NCBI RefSeq assembly: GCF_002159175.1
Contig: NZ_NFGZ01000010.1
Coordinates: 1 to 64,000, forward strand
Length of the DNA: 64,000 nucleotides
DNA from: Flavonifractor sp. An92
Lineage (GTDB): Bacteria > Bacillota > Clostridia > Oscillospirales > Oscillospiraceae
Direction: 5' to 3'
Every line of letters begins with the position of its first letter. The first letter of the stretch is position 1. The notes beneath the pieces are model-generated. The model did not search any database. It saw only the letters and a list, made by a program, of their open reading frames with translations, and was not told the DNA's origin. Positions 52,014 to 59,950 of this stretch are shown piece after piece. The translations under genes and the position numbers were made by a program.

Positions 52014-53284
52014 TCCAGATCGTACGCGCCGACGGGTCCGCCGAGCAGGCGGTCATCGCCGGTATGAAGGCCCGCTCGGCGGCCAAAAACGCCGACATCC
52101 AGCGCGCCGCCGCCGCCATTCTGGAGGACGTGCGGCAGCGGGGCTACGAAGCGGTGGAGGAGTACTCCCTGCGCTTTGACAAGGCCGCTCCCCGGGAGAT
52201 CACCCGGGAGGAGCTGGACGCGGCCTACGCCCGCTGCCCGGCAGATTTGATCGCCGCTCTGGAGCGGGCCGCGGCCAACATCCGGGATTACAATGAAAAG
52301 CTCCTGGTAAAGTCCCAGGAGTGGACCTCCCCCGACGGGGGCGTAGTGGGGCGCATCGTCCGGGGCCTCACCCGGGTGGGCATCTACGTCCCCGGCGGCA
52401 CGGCGGCCTACCCCAGCAGCGTGCTGATGAACGCCGTCCCCGCCAAGGTGGCCGGGGTGGAGGAGATCGTCATGGTCACGCCCCCCACCGAGAATCTGAG
52501 CGACCCGGTGCTGGCGGCGGCGAAGATCGCCGGCGTGGACCGGGTGATCGCCGTGGGTGGGGCCCAGGCGGTGGCCGCCCTCACCTACGGCGCGGGCTTC
52601 ATCCCCCAGGTCGATAAGCTGGTGGGCCCGGGCAACGCCTATGTGGCCGCCGCCAAGCGTCTGGCCTACGGCACGCTGGACATCGACATGGTGGCCGGAC
52701 CCTCCGAGGTGCTGGTCATCGCCGACGGCAGCGCCAACCCCAAATTCGTGGCCGCCGACCTGCTGAGCCAGGCCGAGCACGACAAGCTGGCCTCCGCCGT
52801 GCTGCTCACTGATTCCATGGAGCTGGCCCAGGCGGTGGACGGGGAGATCATCCGCCAGACCGGGTATCTGAGCCGCTCCGAGATCATGGAGTGCTCCCTG
52901 CGGGACTTCGGGTGCGCCGTGGTGTGTGAGAATCTGGATGCCTGCGCGGCGCTGGCCAACCAGATCGCCCCCGAGCACCTGGAAATCGTCACGGAAGATC
53001 CCCGAGCCCTGCTGCCCAACATCAAAAACGCCGGCGCGGTGTTCCTGGGGGCCTGGTCCCCGGAGCCGCTGGGCGACTATCTGGCCGGGCCGGACCACGT
53101 GCTGCCCACCAGCGGCACCGCCCGCTTCTTCTCGCCCCTGAGCGTGGACAGCTTCCTCAAAACCATGAGTGTCATCCAGTACGACCAACAGAGCTTGTCC
53201 CCCATCAAAGACCAGATCATCACCCTGGCCGAGGCGGAGAAGCTCACCGCCCACGCCAATTCCATCCGGGTGCGGTTTGAGTAA
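52010..53284 (+). CDS. hisD: Histidinol dehydrogenase
   Basis: A 424-residue zinc enzyme for the last two steps, histidinol to histidine, using NAD+. Motifs: VPGGTAAYPSSVLMNAVPAK, AVGGAQAVAALTYGAGFIPQ, VDKLVGPGNAYVAAAKR, GPSEVLVIADGSANPKFVAA, DLLSQAEHDK and the closing NQIAPEHLEI and TSGTARFFSPLSVDSFLK. Length is normal. It overlaps hisG by 4 bases. Confidence 0.96.
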   Translation: MIQIVRADGSAEQAVIAGMKARSAAKNADIQRAAAAILEDVRQRGYEAVEEYSLRFDKAAPREITREELDAAYARCPADLIAALERAAANIRDYNEKLLVKSQEWTSPDGGVVGRIVRGLTRVGIYVPGGTAAYPSSVLMNAVPAKVAGVEEIVMVTPPTENLSDPVLAAAKIAGVDRVIAVGGAQAVAALTYGAGFIPQVDKLVGPGNAYVAAAKRLAYGTLDIDMVAGPSEVLVIADGSANPKFVAADLLSQAEHDKLASAVLLTDSMELAQAVDGEIIRQTGYLSRSEIMECSLRDFGCAVVCENLDACAALANQIAPEHLEIVTEDPRALLPNIKNAGAVFLGAWSPEPLGDYLAGPDHVLPTSGTARFFSPLSVDSFLKTMSVIQYDQQSLSPIKDQIITLAEAEKLTAHANSIRVRFE

Positions 53285-53296
53285 AGGAGAAGGACG

Positions 53297-53872
53297 ATGA
53301 GAACAGCACAAGTGAACCGCACCACCAAGGAGACCGACATCCGTTTAAAACTGTCTCTGGACGGGGGCGAGGTGTCGGTGTCCACCGGCATCGGCTTTTT
53401 TGACCACATGCTCACCGCCTTTGCCTTCTATGGCGGCCTGGGGCTGGAGCTCACTGTCAAGGGCGACCTGGAGGTGGACGGCCACCACACGGTAGAGGAC
53501 ACCGGAATCGTCCTGGGGCAAGCCTTGAGCCGGGCCCTGGGGGACCGGAAGGGCATCCGCCGCTACGGCTCGGCCTTCGTGCCCATGGACGAGGCCCTGT
53601 GCTTCACCGCCCTGGACTTCTCCAACCGGCCCTTCCTGGTCTTTGACGCGGAGATGCCCCAGCCCATGATCGGGAGCTACGATTCCTGCCTGACGGTGGA
53701 ATTCATGCGGGCCCTGGCCATGAACAGCGGTCTCACCCTTCACCAGAAGTGCCACTACGGCGCCAACGCCCACCACATCACTGAGGCCCTCTTTAAATCC
53801 CTGGGCATGGCCGTCAAGGAGGCCGTCCAGGTCACCGGCGGGGGCGTCACCTCCACCAAGGGGGTGCTGTGA
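53297..53872 (+). CDS. hisB: Imidazoleglycerol-phosphate dehydratase
   Basis: A 191-residue manganese enzyme that dehydrates IGP to imidazole acetol phosphate. Motifs: STGIGFFDHMLTAFAFYGGL, GDLEVDGHHTVEDTGIVLGQ, FVPMDEALCFTALDFSNRPF and GANAHHITEALFKSLGMAVK. It is the single-domain form without a histidinol-phosphatase domain. AAAGGAG precedes ATG 53297. The stop overlaps hisH by one base. Confidence 0.96.
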   Translation: MRTAQVNRTTKETDIRLKLSLDGGEVSVSTGIGFFDHMLTAFAFYGGLGLELTVKGDLEVDGHHTVEDTGIVLGQALSRALGDRKGIRRYGSAFVPMDEALCFTALDFSNRPFLVFDAEMPQPMIGSYDSCLTVEFMRALAMNSGLTLHQKCHYGANAHHITEALFKSLGMAVKEAVQVTGGGVTSTKGVL

Positions 53873-54480
53873 TGGGCTATACCGCGATCGTGGACTACGG
53901 CGTGGGCAACCTGAAGAGCGTTACCAACGCCATGCACTACTTGGGGCTCCCCACCCGCATCACCGGCGACGCCAAGGAGCTGGAGATGGCCGACGCCATC
54001 CTCCTCCCCGGTGTGGGGGCCTTCCCCGACGCGGCGGAGCGCCTGCGCCAGACTGGCCTGGACGCCGTACTGCTGGCCCAGGCGGGGAAAAAGCCCATTC
54101 TGGGCATCTGTCTCGGCATGCAGCTTCTCTTCGAGCAGGGGGAGGAGGTGCGGGAGTGCGCCGGCCTGGGGCTCATCCCCGGCTGTGTCCGCCGCATCGA
54201 GACGGCGGAGAAGCTCCCCCACATCGGGTGGAACAGCTTACAGTTCCCCAACCCGTCGCCCCTCTTTGCGGGCGTGGAAGCGGGGAGCTATGTCTACTTC
54301 GTCCACTCCTTCTGCGGCGTGGCATCCGACCCGGCTACCGTTCTGGCCCGGACCGACTACGGCACCCCCGTGGTGGCGGCGGTGGGGCAGAACGGGGTCT
54401 ACGGCTGCCAGTTCCACCCGGAAAAGAGCGGCGAGGTGGGCTTACAGATTTTGCGGAATTTCGGAGGGCTGAACAGATGA
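53872..54480 (+). CDS. hisH: Imidazole glycerol phosphate synthase, glutaminase subunit
   Basis: A 202-residue class I glutamine amidotransferase that feeds ammonia to HisF. Motifs: IVDYGVGNLKSVTNAMHYLG, ILLPGVGAFPDAAERL, ILGICLGMQLLFEQG with the nucleophile Cys, PHIGWNSL, YFVHSFCGVA and the His-Glu pair in CQFHPEKSGEVGLQILRNFG. I start at ATG 53872 rather than the GTG three bases earlier. Confidence 0.95.
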   Translation: MGYTAIVDYGVGNLKSVTNAMHYLGLPTRITGDAKELEMADAILLPGVGAFPDAAERLRQTGLDAVLLAQAGKKPILGICLGMQLLFEQGEEVRECAGLGLIPGCVRRIETAEKLPHIGWNSLQFPNPSPLFAGVEAGSYVYFVHSFCGVASDPATVLARTDYGTPVVAAVGQNGVYGCQFHPEKSGEVGLQILRNFGGLNR

Positions 54481-55199
54481 TCTTGTTTCCCGCCATTGAT
54501 TTGAAAGACGGCAAGGCGGTGCGCCTCTACAAGGGCGACTTCGCCACCGCCCACCAGGTGGCCGACGACCCCCTGGCCACCGCCAAGGCCTTTTACGACG
54601 CCGGAGCCCGGCACATCCACATGGTGGACCTGGACGGGGCCCGCAGCGGCGCGCGGAAAAACGGGGCCATCGTGCAGGCCGTGGCCGAGCAGTCCGGCCT
54701 GAAGGTGGAGCTGGGGGGCGGCATCCGCTCCATGGCCGACCTGGAAGAGGTCTTTTCGCTGGGTGTGTGGCGGTGCGTCATCGGCTCTGCCGCCGTCAGC
54801 GACCCGGACTTTGTGAAAGAGGCGGTGGAGAAATACGGCGAGCGGGTGGCCGTGGGCATCGACGCCATGGACGGCATCGTCAAGACCTCCGGGTGGGAGC
54901 AGTCCTCCGGCCTCGATTACCTGGACTTCGCCAGGTCCATGGAGGCCCTGGGGGTGAAAACCATCATCTTCACCGACATCGCCACCGATGGCATGCTCTC
55001 CGGACCCTCCTTTGGGCGGCTGGACGCGCTCCAGAAGGCGGTGAACTGCCAGATCGTGGCCTCCGGCGGGGTGGCCTCCAACGGGGACCTGTTCCAGCTC
55101 AGCGGCATGGGCCTCTACGGGACCATCATCGGCAAGGCCTGGTACGCCGGGACGGTAGACCTGGCCGCGGCCGTGCGGGAGGAGGGTGCCCAGTGCTAG
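54477..55199 (+). CDS. hisA: ProFAR isomerase
   Basis: A 240-residue TIM-barrel isomerase. Motifs: [19 protein letters not shown] with the first catalytic Asp, [59 protein letters not shown] with the second Asp, and [17 protein letters not shown]. The start overlaps the hisH stop (ATGA). The open frame upstream is a shadow in hisH. Confidence 0.95.
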   Translation: MILFPAIDLKDGKAVRLYKGDFATAHQVADDPLATAKAFYDAGARHIHMVDLDGARSGARKNGAIVQAVAEQSGLKVELGGGIRSMADLEEVFSLGVWRCVIGSAAVSDPDFVKEAVEKYGERVAVGIDAMDGIVKTSGWEQSSGLDYLDFARSMEALGVKTIIFTDIATDGMLSGPSFGRLDALQKAVNCQIVASGGVASNGDLFQLSGMGLYGTIIGKAWYAGTVDLAAAVREEGAQC

Positions 55200-55948
55200 C
55201 CAAACGCATCATCCCCTGTCTGGACGTGCGGGACGGCCGGGTGGTGAAGGGGGTCAATTTTGTCAACATCCGGGACGCCGGCGACCCGGTGGAGCTGGCC
55301 AAGTTCTACTCGGACCAGGGGGCGGACGAGATCGTCTTTCTGGACATCACCGCCACCAGCGACGCCCGGGACACCGTGGCGGACGTGGTGGAGCGCACCG
55401 CGTCCCAGGTGTTCGTGCCCCTCACGGTGGGGGGCGGCATCCGCACCGTGGAGGACTTCCAGCGGCTCCTCCGGGCGGGCGCGGACAAGATTTCGGTAAA
55501 CTCCGCCGCTGTGGCCCGGCCGGAACTGATTTCCGAGGCCGCCGAGCGCTTCGGCTCTCAGTGCGTGGTGCTGGCCGCCGACGCCCGGGCCCGTGGGGAC
55601 GGCACCTGGGAAGTGGTCGTGGCAGGTGGACGGAAGCCAACCGGCATCGACCTCATCGACTGGGTCAAGAAGGCCGAAGCTCTGGGGGCGGGGGAGATTC
55701 TGCTCACCTCCATGGACGCCGACGGCACCAAGGCGGGATTTGATCTCGCCATGACGAAAGCCGTCACCGACGCCGTGTCCATCCCGGTGATCGCCTCCGG
55801 CGGCTGCGGGTCGCTGGAGCACTTCGCGGAGGTCTTTGAGGCGACGAACTGCGATGCCGCCCTGGCCGCCTCCCTCTTCCACTTCGGGGAGCTGACCGTC
55901 CCCCAGGTGAAGGACTACCTCCGCACCAGACACATCCCCGTGAGGTGA
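55193..55948 (+). CDS. hisF: Imidazole glycerol phosphate synthase, cyclase subunit
   Basis: A 251-residue TIM-barrel cyclase that makes IGP and AICAR with HisH. The start is GTG 55193, overlapping hisA and preceded by GGAGG. Motifs: [98 protein letters not shown] and [20 protein letters not shown]. Both catalytic Asp (CLDV, DADGT) are present. Confidence 0.96.
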   Translation: MLAKRIIPCLDVRDGRVVKGVNFVNIRDAGDPVELAKFYSDQGADEIVFLDITATSDARDTVADVVERTASQVFVPLTVGGGIRTVEDFQRLLRAGADKISVNSAAVARPELISEAAERFGSQCVVLAADARARGDGTWEVVVAGGRKPTGIDLIDWVKKAEALGAGEILLTSMDADGTKAGFDLAMTKAVTDAVSIPVIASGGCGSLEHFAEVFEATNCDAALAASLFHFGELTVPQVKDYLRTRHIPVR

Positions 55949-55951
55949 ACC

Positions 55952-56299
55952 ATGGACTTTGATCTTGATTTGCTCTTTCAGAAATCGGACCTGATCCCCG
56001 TCATCATCCAGGACGCAGAGACGAAAGACGTACTTATGCTGGGCTTCACCAACAGAGAGGCGGTGGAGCTGACCCTAAAGACCAAGACCGCCTGGTTCTG
56101 GTCCCGCAGCCGCCAGAAGCTGTGGAACAAGGGAGAGAGCTCGGGCCACTTCCTCCACGTGAAGAGGATGGTCACCGACTGCGACACCGACACGCTGCTC
56201 TACTTCTGCGATCCCGTGGGCCCTACCTGCCACACCGGGGCCAGAAGCTGCTTTTTCAACGAAATTCCCATGAAGGGAGAGGAGGATACCCATGAATGA
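55952..56299 (+). CDS. hisI: Phosphoribosyl-AMP cyclohydrolase
   Basis: A 115-residue zinc/magnesium hydrolase for the third step. Motifs: LIPVIIQDAETKDVLMLGFT, KTKTAWFWSRSRQKLWNKGE, DCDTDTLLYFCDP and the Cys pattern in GPTCHTGARSCFF. It is separate from HisE, unlike the fused enterobacterial protein, and overlaps hisE by 8 bases. Confidence 0.95.
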   Translation: MDFDLDLLFQKSDLIPVIIQDAETKDVLMLGFTNREAVELTLKTKTAWFWSRSRQKLWNKGESSGHFLHVKRMVTDCDTDTLLYFCDPVGPTCHTGARSCFFNEIPMKGEEDTHE

Positions 56300-56618
56300 T
56301 ACCCTGGCCAAGCTCTATGCCGTGGTGCAGGACCGGAAGGCCAATCCCCGGGAGGGGTCCTATACCTGCTATCTGTTCGACAAGGGGCTGGATAAGATTC
56401 TGAAAAAGGTGGGCGAGGAGTGCTCCGAGACCATCATCGCCGCCAAGAACGGCGTCCAGGCCGACACGGTGGGGGAGATCTCCGACCTCATCTACCACCT
56501 GACCGTCATGATGGTCCAGGAGAACATCCCGCTGGAGGCGGTGATGGAGGAGCTTGACCGCCGCAGCCAGAAGATCGGCAATCTGAAGCAGTTCCACCAG
56601 AGCGACCACAATACTTAA
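56292..56618 (+). CDS. hisE: Phosphoribosyl-ATP pyrophosphatase
   Basis: A 108-residue helical hydrolase (MazG-like fold) for the second step. Motifs: LAKLYAVVQDRKANPREGSY, ILKKVGEECSETIIAAKNGV and EISDLIYHLTVMMVQENIPL with the metal-binding Glu and Asp. AGGAGGATACC lies upstream. It ends the operon and is followed by a strong terminator. Confidence 0.95.
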   Translation: MNDTLAKLYAVVQDRKANPREGSYTCYLFDKGLDKILKKVGEECSETIIAAKNGVQADTVGEISDLIYHLTVMMVQENIPLEAVMEELDRRSQKIGNLKQFHQSDHNT

Positions 56619-56622
56619 TAAG

Positions 56623-56661
56623 AGACGGGGACCTGTTCGTTAAAACAGGTCCCCGTCTTTT
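56623..56661. terminator. Bidirectional intrinsic terminator after hisE
   Basis: AGACGGGGACCTGTT, loop CGTTAA, AACAGGTCCCCGTCT is a perfect 15-bp stem followed by TTTT. The convergent small gene on the minus strand ends at its edge, so it may serve both directions. Confidence 0.92.
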
Positions 56662-56920
56662 AGGTTCCGCCGCAGCGGCGGCACAGGCGGTGCAGGTGAG
56701 CCAGGCGAAAAAAGAGGGGGCCGTCCAGCACCCCGGTCTGGGCCTGGCCCAGCATCCGCTGGAGCCAGAGCACGTTCTGGATGGAAGTGCCGGAGTGCCG
56801 CCCGTCCACCGGGCCGGGCTGGGGCCCATTCAGCACCTGGGACAGCTCCAGGAACATGGCCTGGGCGGGCTGGAGGGCGGCGCTGCGGCCGCCGGGGGGG
56901 ATGGGAGTCCAGTCGTACAA
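56660..56920 (-). CDS. Small PG-binding-like protein, last of a sporulation-type trio
   Basis: An 86-residue protein starting at TTG 56920, with AAAGGAGG upstream. The segment FLELSQVLNGP, SGTSIQNVLWLQRMLGQAQT, GVLDGPLFFRLAHL resembles half of a peptidoglycan-binding domain of the kind repeated in the next protein. The end, HRLCRRCGGT, is Cys-containing. It is probably co-transcribed with the SpoIID-like gene 18 bases upstream. Confidence 0.6.
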   Translation of the reverse strand: MYDWTPIPPGGRSAALQPAQAMFLELSQVLNGPQPGPVDGRHSGTSIQNVLWLQRMLGQAQTGVLDGPLFFRLAHLHRLCRRCGGT

Positions 56921-56938
56921 GGGGAGCGCCTCCTTTCC

Positions 56939-58066
56939 TCAGGGCAGCAGAGTGGCCAGGGGCAGGGCCTGGCCGTCGATGATGACGGTGTCCCGAATTC
57001 CGGCGTAGGCCTGGTAGATGGCCTCCCAGGTGGTGCGGTCCACCTCGCCGGTCTCGGGGAGGCCGGAGGCCCGCTGGAAGGCCAGCACGGCCTGCCGCGT
57101 CTCCTCGCCGTAGATGCCGTCCTGCTCCGGGCCGGGCACCTGGGCGTAGAAGGAGGAGAGGACCTCCAACAGATACTGGAGGACCCGCACGCCGCCGCCC
57201 CGGCTGCCGGGAGAGAGACGGCCGTCGTCCAGCTGGAGGAGGGAGTCCTGGTAGTCCAGCTGACCCTCGCTGACCAGCTCCGCCAGATCCCGGATACCTA
57301 CATAGAGATAGACCAGCCGGTACCAGGTGGCCTTGCCCACCACGCCGTCCACCGCCAGGCCGAAGATCTCCTGAAAGCGGCGGACCGACTCCTCGGTCTG
57401 CTGGTCAAAGATGCCGTCCACCTCTTCGATGGTGGGGAGGGCGGGGTAGTCCCGGGCCACTTGGTTGAGCATGGTCTGGAGCTGGGCCACGTCGGCGCCC
57501 CGGTCGCCCCGGCGCAGGGGAGAGCCGGGGTAGGAGTTGACGATACCCATGACCGGCGCGTCGGTGACCAGCTCGATGTCGGGTCCGTAGTAGAAGCGTA
57601 GGATGGACATGGCGTCGTAGCCCTCCTGGGCCAGGGCCTGGCTCCCCCACTGGGAGAGCCCGTCGCAGGTGGTGGTGGTACCGTTGCAGAATTTGGCCGC
57701 CAGGGGTTCGATGAAGCCCTCCCGCCGCAGGTAGGAGGTGAAGAGCTCATCCACCAGGCGGTCGATGTTCTCGTAGGTGCTGCGGCCGTAGATGAATTTC
57801 TGGTCGTAGGCGGTCTCGGAGGTGATCTGGAAGGGGTAGCCCCGGCTGGGGTAGAACTCGGTGTACACCCGATTGAGGGCGAAGGAGATGATGGCCAGGA
57901 TATTGGCCTCCAGGGCGGCGGGCTCCCAGGTGGGGTAGATCTCGCTGGAGGCCACGTTCTTCACGTAGTCGGGGAAGGGGACGGTGACGTTTTCGGAGCT
58001 GCTGCCCGGCGCGCCCAGGTGGACGGTGATGGTGCGGGGGATGTAGGGGACAGGGGGTACGGCCAT
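56939..58066 (-). CDS. SpoIID-like protein with two peptidoglycan-binding domains
   Basis: A 375-residue protein with a perfect AAGGAGGTGA before its ATG at 58066. Residues about 1-165 resemble SpoIID/cortex-lytic organisation proteins (DYVKNVASSEIYPTWEPAAL, EANILAIISFALNRVYTEFY, FQITSETAYDQKFIYGRSTY, SQWGSQALAQEGYDAMSIL). Residues about 185-260 and 285-365 are two peptidoglycan-binding domains (GDRGADVAQLQTMLNQVARD, GIFDQQTEESVRRFQEIFGL; YGEETRQAVLAFQRASGLPE). There is no signal peptide, so it may act in the mother cell or on the spore. It is typical of endospore-forming Clostridia. Confidence 0.85.
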   Translation of the reverse strand: MAVPPVPYIPRTITVHLGAPGSSSENVTVPFPDYVKNVASSEIYPTWEPAALEANILAIISFALNRVYTEFYPSRGYPFQITSETAYDQKFIYGRSTYENIDRLVDELFTSYLRREGFIEPLAAKFCNGTTTTCDGLSQWGSQALAQEGYDAMSILRFYYGPDIELVTDAPVMGIVNSYPGSPLRRGDRGADVAQLQTMLNQVARDYPALPTIEEVDGIFDQQTEESVRRFQEIFGLAVDGVVGKATWYRLVYLYVGIRDLAELVSEGQLDYQDSLLQLDDGRLSPGSRGGGVRVLQYLLEVLSSFYAQVPGPEQDGIYGEETRQAVLAFQRASGLPETGEVDRTTWEAIYQAYAGIRDTVIIDGQALPLATLLP

Positions 58067-58079
58067 GGTTTCACCTCCT

Positions 58080-58472
58080 TCAGAGCGTGGGGGGCGTGAT
58101 GACAGTGGTGCTGCCGTTGGCGGAGCCGATGGTCTCGGGCCGGGACAGGGGGACCAGCTCCACGTCCTGAATGGTCTCTACGCCGGGGTAGACCTCAATG
58201 CCCTCCACCACCTGATAGCCATAGCCGGGGGCCTCGCACCAGAGGGTGACCAGGGCGTAGGGGGTTTCTCCGCCGGGGCTGGTGCCCTGGGCGAGGTCGG
58301 GGGTGGGGAGGCGGACCGGAGACGTGAAGCCGCTCTCGTCGGTGACCCGCAGGGCCAGGAGCGTAGGCTTCCCGCCGGAATTGGGCTGGAGCAGGGCGAC
58401 CAGTGCGCCCGAGACCGGGAGCTGTGCCCGGGAGGTAAAAACGTGTGCAATGATGGTGCCGGATGAGGCCAA
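58080..58472 (-). CDS. Carboxypeptidase-regulatory-like (Ig-fold) protein
   Basis: A 130-residue protein from TTG 58472 with AAGGAGGG upstream. It is a beta-sandwich type sequence: TIIAHVFTSRAQLPVSGALV, LLALRVTDESGFTSPVRLP, TPYALVTLWCEAPGYGYQVV and EGIEVYPGVETIQDVELVPL. This matches carboxypeptidase-regulatory-like repeats. It is first of the minus-strand trio and probably a spore surface or cortex component (inference). Confidence 0.65.
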   Translation of the reverse strand: MASSGTIIAHVFTSRAQLPVSGALVALLQPNSGGKPTLLALRVTDESGFTSPVRLPTPDLAQGTSPGGETPYALVTLWCEAPGYGYQVVEGIEVYPGVETIQDVELVPLSRPETIGSANGSTTVITPPTL

Positions 58473-58561
58473 GCTGCATCCCTCCTTTTATGGGAAATCT
58501 ATGTGCCGTCTGACCGCCCTAGCACCGCAGAAAAAAATCTCGAAAAATTTTACAAAACCTC

Positions 58562-58590
58562 TTGCCAAACGAAAAAGAGTGTGCTATATT
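58562..58590 (+). promoter_or_regulatory. Sigma-A promoter of tRNA-Pro
   Basis: TTGCCA (58562-58567), a 17-base spacer and TATATT (58585-58590) lie about 32 bases before the tRNA. Confidence 0.8.
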
Positions 58591-58621
58591 ATATGAGCTG
58601 TCTGAGATAAGCAGTCAGAAA

Positions 58622-58699
58622 TCCGGGTGTGGCGAAGTTTGGTATCGCGCCTGAATGGGGTTCAGGAGGCCGCTGGTTCAAGTCCAGTCACTCGGACCA
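58622..58699 (+). tRNA. tRNA-Pro (anticodon GGG), CCA encoded
   Basis: The acceptor stem TCCGGGT pairs with ACTCGGA, followed by CCA at 58697-58699. The anticodon arm is CCTGA, loop ATGGGGT, TCAGG, giving GGG, which reads CCC and CCT. The T arm CTGGTTCAAGTCCAG is intact. It is a stand-alone gene with its own promoter and terminator. Confidence 0.95.
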
Positions 58700-58731
58700 A
58701 GTCCGTATTCCGCAAGGAATACGGACTTTTT
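58700..58731 (+). terminator. Terminator of tRNA-Pro
   Basis: AGTCCGTATTCC, loop GCAA, GGAATACGGACT and then TTTTCTTTT: a perfect 12-bp stem directly after the CCA end. Confidence 0.92.
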
Positions 58732-58751
58732 CTTTTCCTTCGCGCATCAAA

Positions 58752-58787
58752 AAAACCCGGCCGGCAATCTTTTGCCGGCCGGGTTTT
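58752..58787 (-). terminator. Terminator for the Cys-rich gene
   Basis: AAAACCCGGCCGGCAA, loop TCTT, TTGCCGGCCGGGTTTT. The A run before it on the plus strand gives a T run on the minus strand, so it stops minus-strand transcription, here of the Cys-rich gene; it may work both ways. Confidence 0.85.
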
Positions 58788-58891
58788 GCCGCAAAGCGGG
58801 CCGGCGAGGCCGTACTTCGGGCGTGTGGGCAGGGTGCCACGGGGAAGGGGAGGGGTAAGTACGCCGCCCGAAGGGGCGGCGCGCTGGAGCC

Positions 58892-59131
58892 TCAATCGCA
58901 GCCGCAGTTGCAGCCGGAGAGCAGCCGGAACTGGTCGATGGTGCCGGTGACCACGAAGCGGTGGCTGGCCTGGGCGGAGGACTCCTCCTCGGCCTGAGCG
59001 GCGGCACACAGGAACTGGGGCACGGAGACGTAGCAGGAGCTGCCGGTCCGGGCCTGGTTCCAGGTGTTCTGGCAGCCGCCCCAGCAGGAGCAGCCGCAGC
59101 GGGAACGGCTCTGATTGTTACAACAACACAT
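58892..59131 (-). CDS. Cysteine-rich miniprotein
   Basis: A 79-residue protein starting at ATG 59131 with GGGAGGA upstream; the longer open frame is not supported. The N-terminus is dense in Cys (MCCCNNQSRSRCGCSCWGGC), the middle reads YVSVPQFLCAAAQAEEESS and the end is LLSGCNCGCD. There are about 11 Cys in 79 residues. This suggests metal binding or a crosslinked spore-coat component, neither of which can be shown. No family is recognised. Confidence 0.65.
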   Translation of the reverse strand: MCCCNNQSRSRCGCSCWGGCQNTWNQARTGSSCYVSVPQFLCAAAQAEEESSAQASHRFVVTGTIDQFRLLSGCNCGCD

Positions 59132-59211
59132 ATGTGATTCCTCCCCATCAGAAGTGGCGGGCTTTTGCCCACAGCCCATGCTATGCGCCGGGTGCGGGGA
59201 GGGTTCCACGA

Positions 59212-59772
59212 TCAGGCCAGGGCGTCTTTGAGCCGCTGGATGAGGCCGTGACTCTCGATGTAGCGCCGGGCGGCAGGGGGGACCAGGTGCTCCCAAGGCT
59301 GGCCCTGGGCGATGAGACGGCGGACCTCGGTGCCGCTGGTGAGGCGCTGGCTGTCGTCCCGCACCCACAGCACCTCCGTGCGCAGGCCCAGGTCCTCCAG
59401 TACCTGCCGCTTGTGCTCGCCCCACTGGTCGTAGATGGTCACGTAGTAAGCGGCATCGGGGGGCGCGAAGTTGGCGATGCGCTCGGGGTACTCGATGGGG
59501 AAGGGGATGACGTCGAAGCGCTCCCGGGGGAGGCCGGCCTCCACCAGACTGTCCCGCAGCATGACCATCCGCTCGTAGTAGGTGAAGGGGTTGGCGTTGC
59601 GCTGGGAGCGGGCCAGCTCCCGCACGCCGTCGGGCTTCTCCTCCCAGGGCGTGAAATTGGTGACCCCCACCAGGAGGTGGTCACAGCGCTGGGCTCCCGC
59701 CAGCAGGTATTCCATATGACCCAGGTGGAGCCCCTGGAAGCGCCCCATGATGACGCCGATGGAATCGTTCAT
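59212..59772 (-). CDS. Nicotinamide-nucleotide adenylyltransferase-like protein
   Basis: A 186-residue nucleotidyltransferase; the start is ATG 59772 after GGAGGCAGAGACGAT. The catalytic motif is MGRFQGLHLGHMEYLLAGAQ (GxFxxxHxGH type) and the second is TSGTEVRRLIAQG (SGTxxR). Both are intact. The pattern and size resemble archaeal-type NadM rather than bacterial NadD, and other members transfer to different nucleotides. It probably makes NAD from NMN and ATP, with medium certainty on substrate. Confidence 0.75.
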   Translation of the reverse strand: MNDSIGVIMGRFQGLHLGHMEYLLAGAQRCDHLLVGVTNFTPWEEKPDGVRELARSQRNANPFTYYERMVMLRDSLVEAGLPRERFDVIPFPIEYPERIANFAPPDAAYYVTIYDQWGEHKRQVLEDLGLRTEVLWVRDDSQRLTSGTEVRRLIAQGQPWEHLVPPAARRYIESHGLIQRLKDALA

Positions 59773-59813
59773 ATCGTCTCTGCCTCCGGTCAGATTGAAT
59801 TTCAGCACAGGAT

Positions 59814-59842
59814 ATCCTAGCCGAAAGCAGACGAAATGTAAA
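59814..59842 (-). promoter_or_regulatory. Promoter of the adenylyltransferase gene
   Basis: On the minus strand TTTACA (59842-59837), 17 bases, TAGGAT (59819-59814). It lies back-to-back with the promoter of the next gene. Confidence 0.6.
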
Positions 59843-59891
59843 GAAAAACCCGGACTTTATAGAAAAAAACAATGAAAACCGGGAGGAGGAT

Positions 59892-59920
59892 TTGACGCGG
59901 CGGGGAAAATAAGGTAGAAT
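59892..59920 (+). promoter_or_regulatory. Promoter of the YesL-like gene
   Basis: TTGACG (59892-59897), a 17-base spacer and TAGAAT (59915-59920), 30 bases before the start codon. Confidence 0.75.
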
Positions 59921-59950
59921 GACGGTAAACGACGATTTACAGGGAGGACC

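Noticed and set aside
56690-57601. 303-codon plus-strand open frame after hisE
   Set aside because: It is opposite the SpoIID-like and PG-binding genes, whose ribosome binding sites and domains are clear.
58627-58997. Plus-strand open frames over the tRNA-Pro region
   Set aside because: They run through the tRNA and two terminators and encode basic low-complexity sequence.
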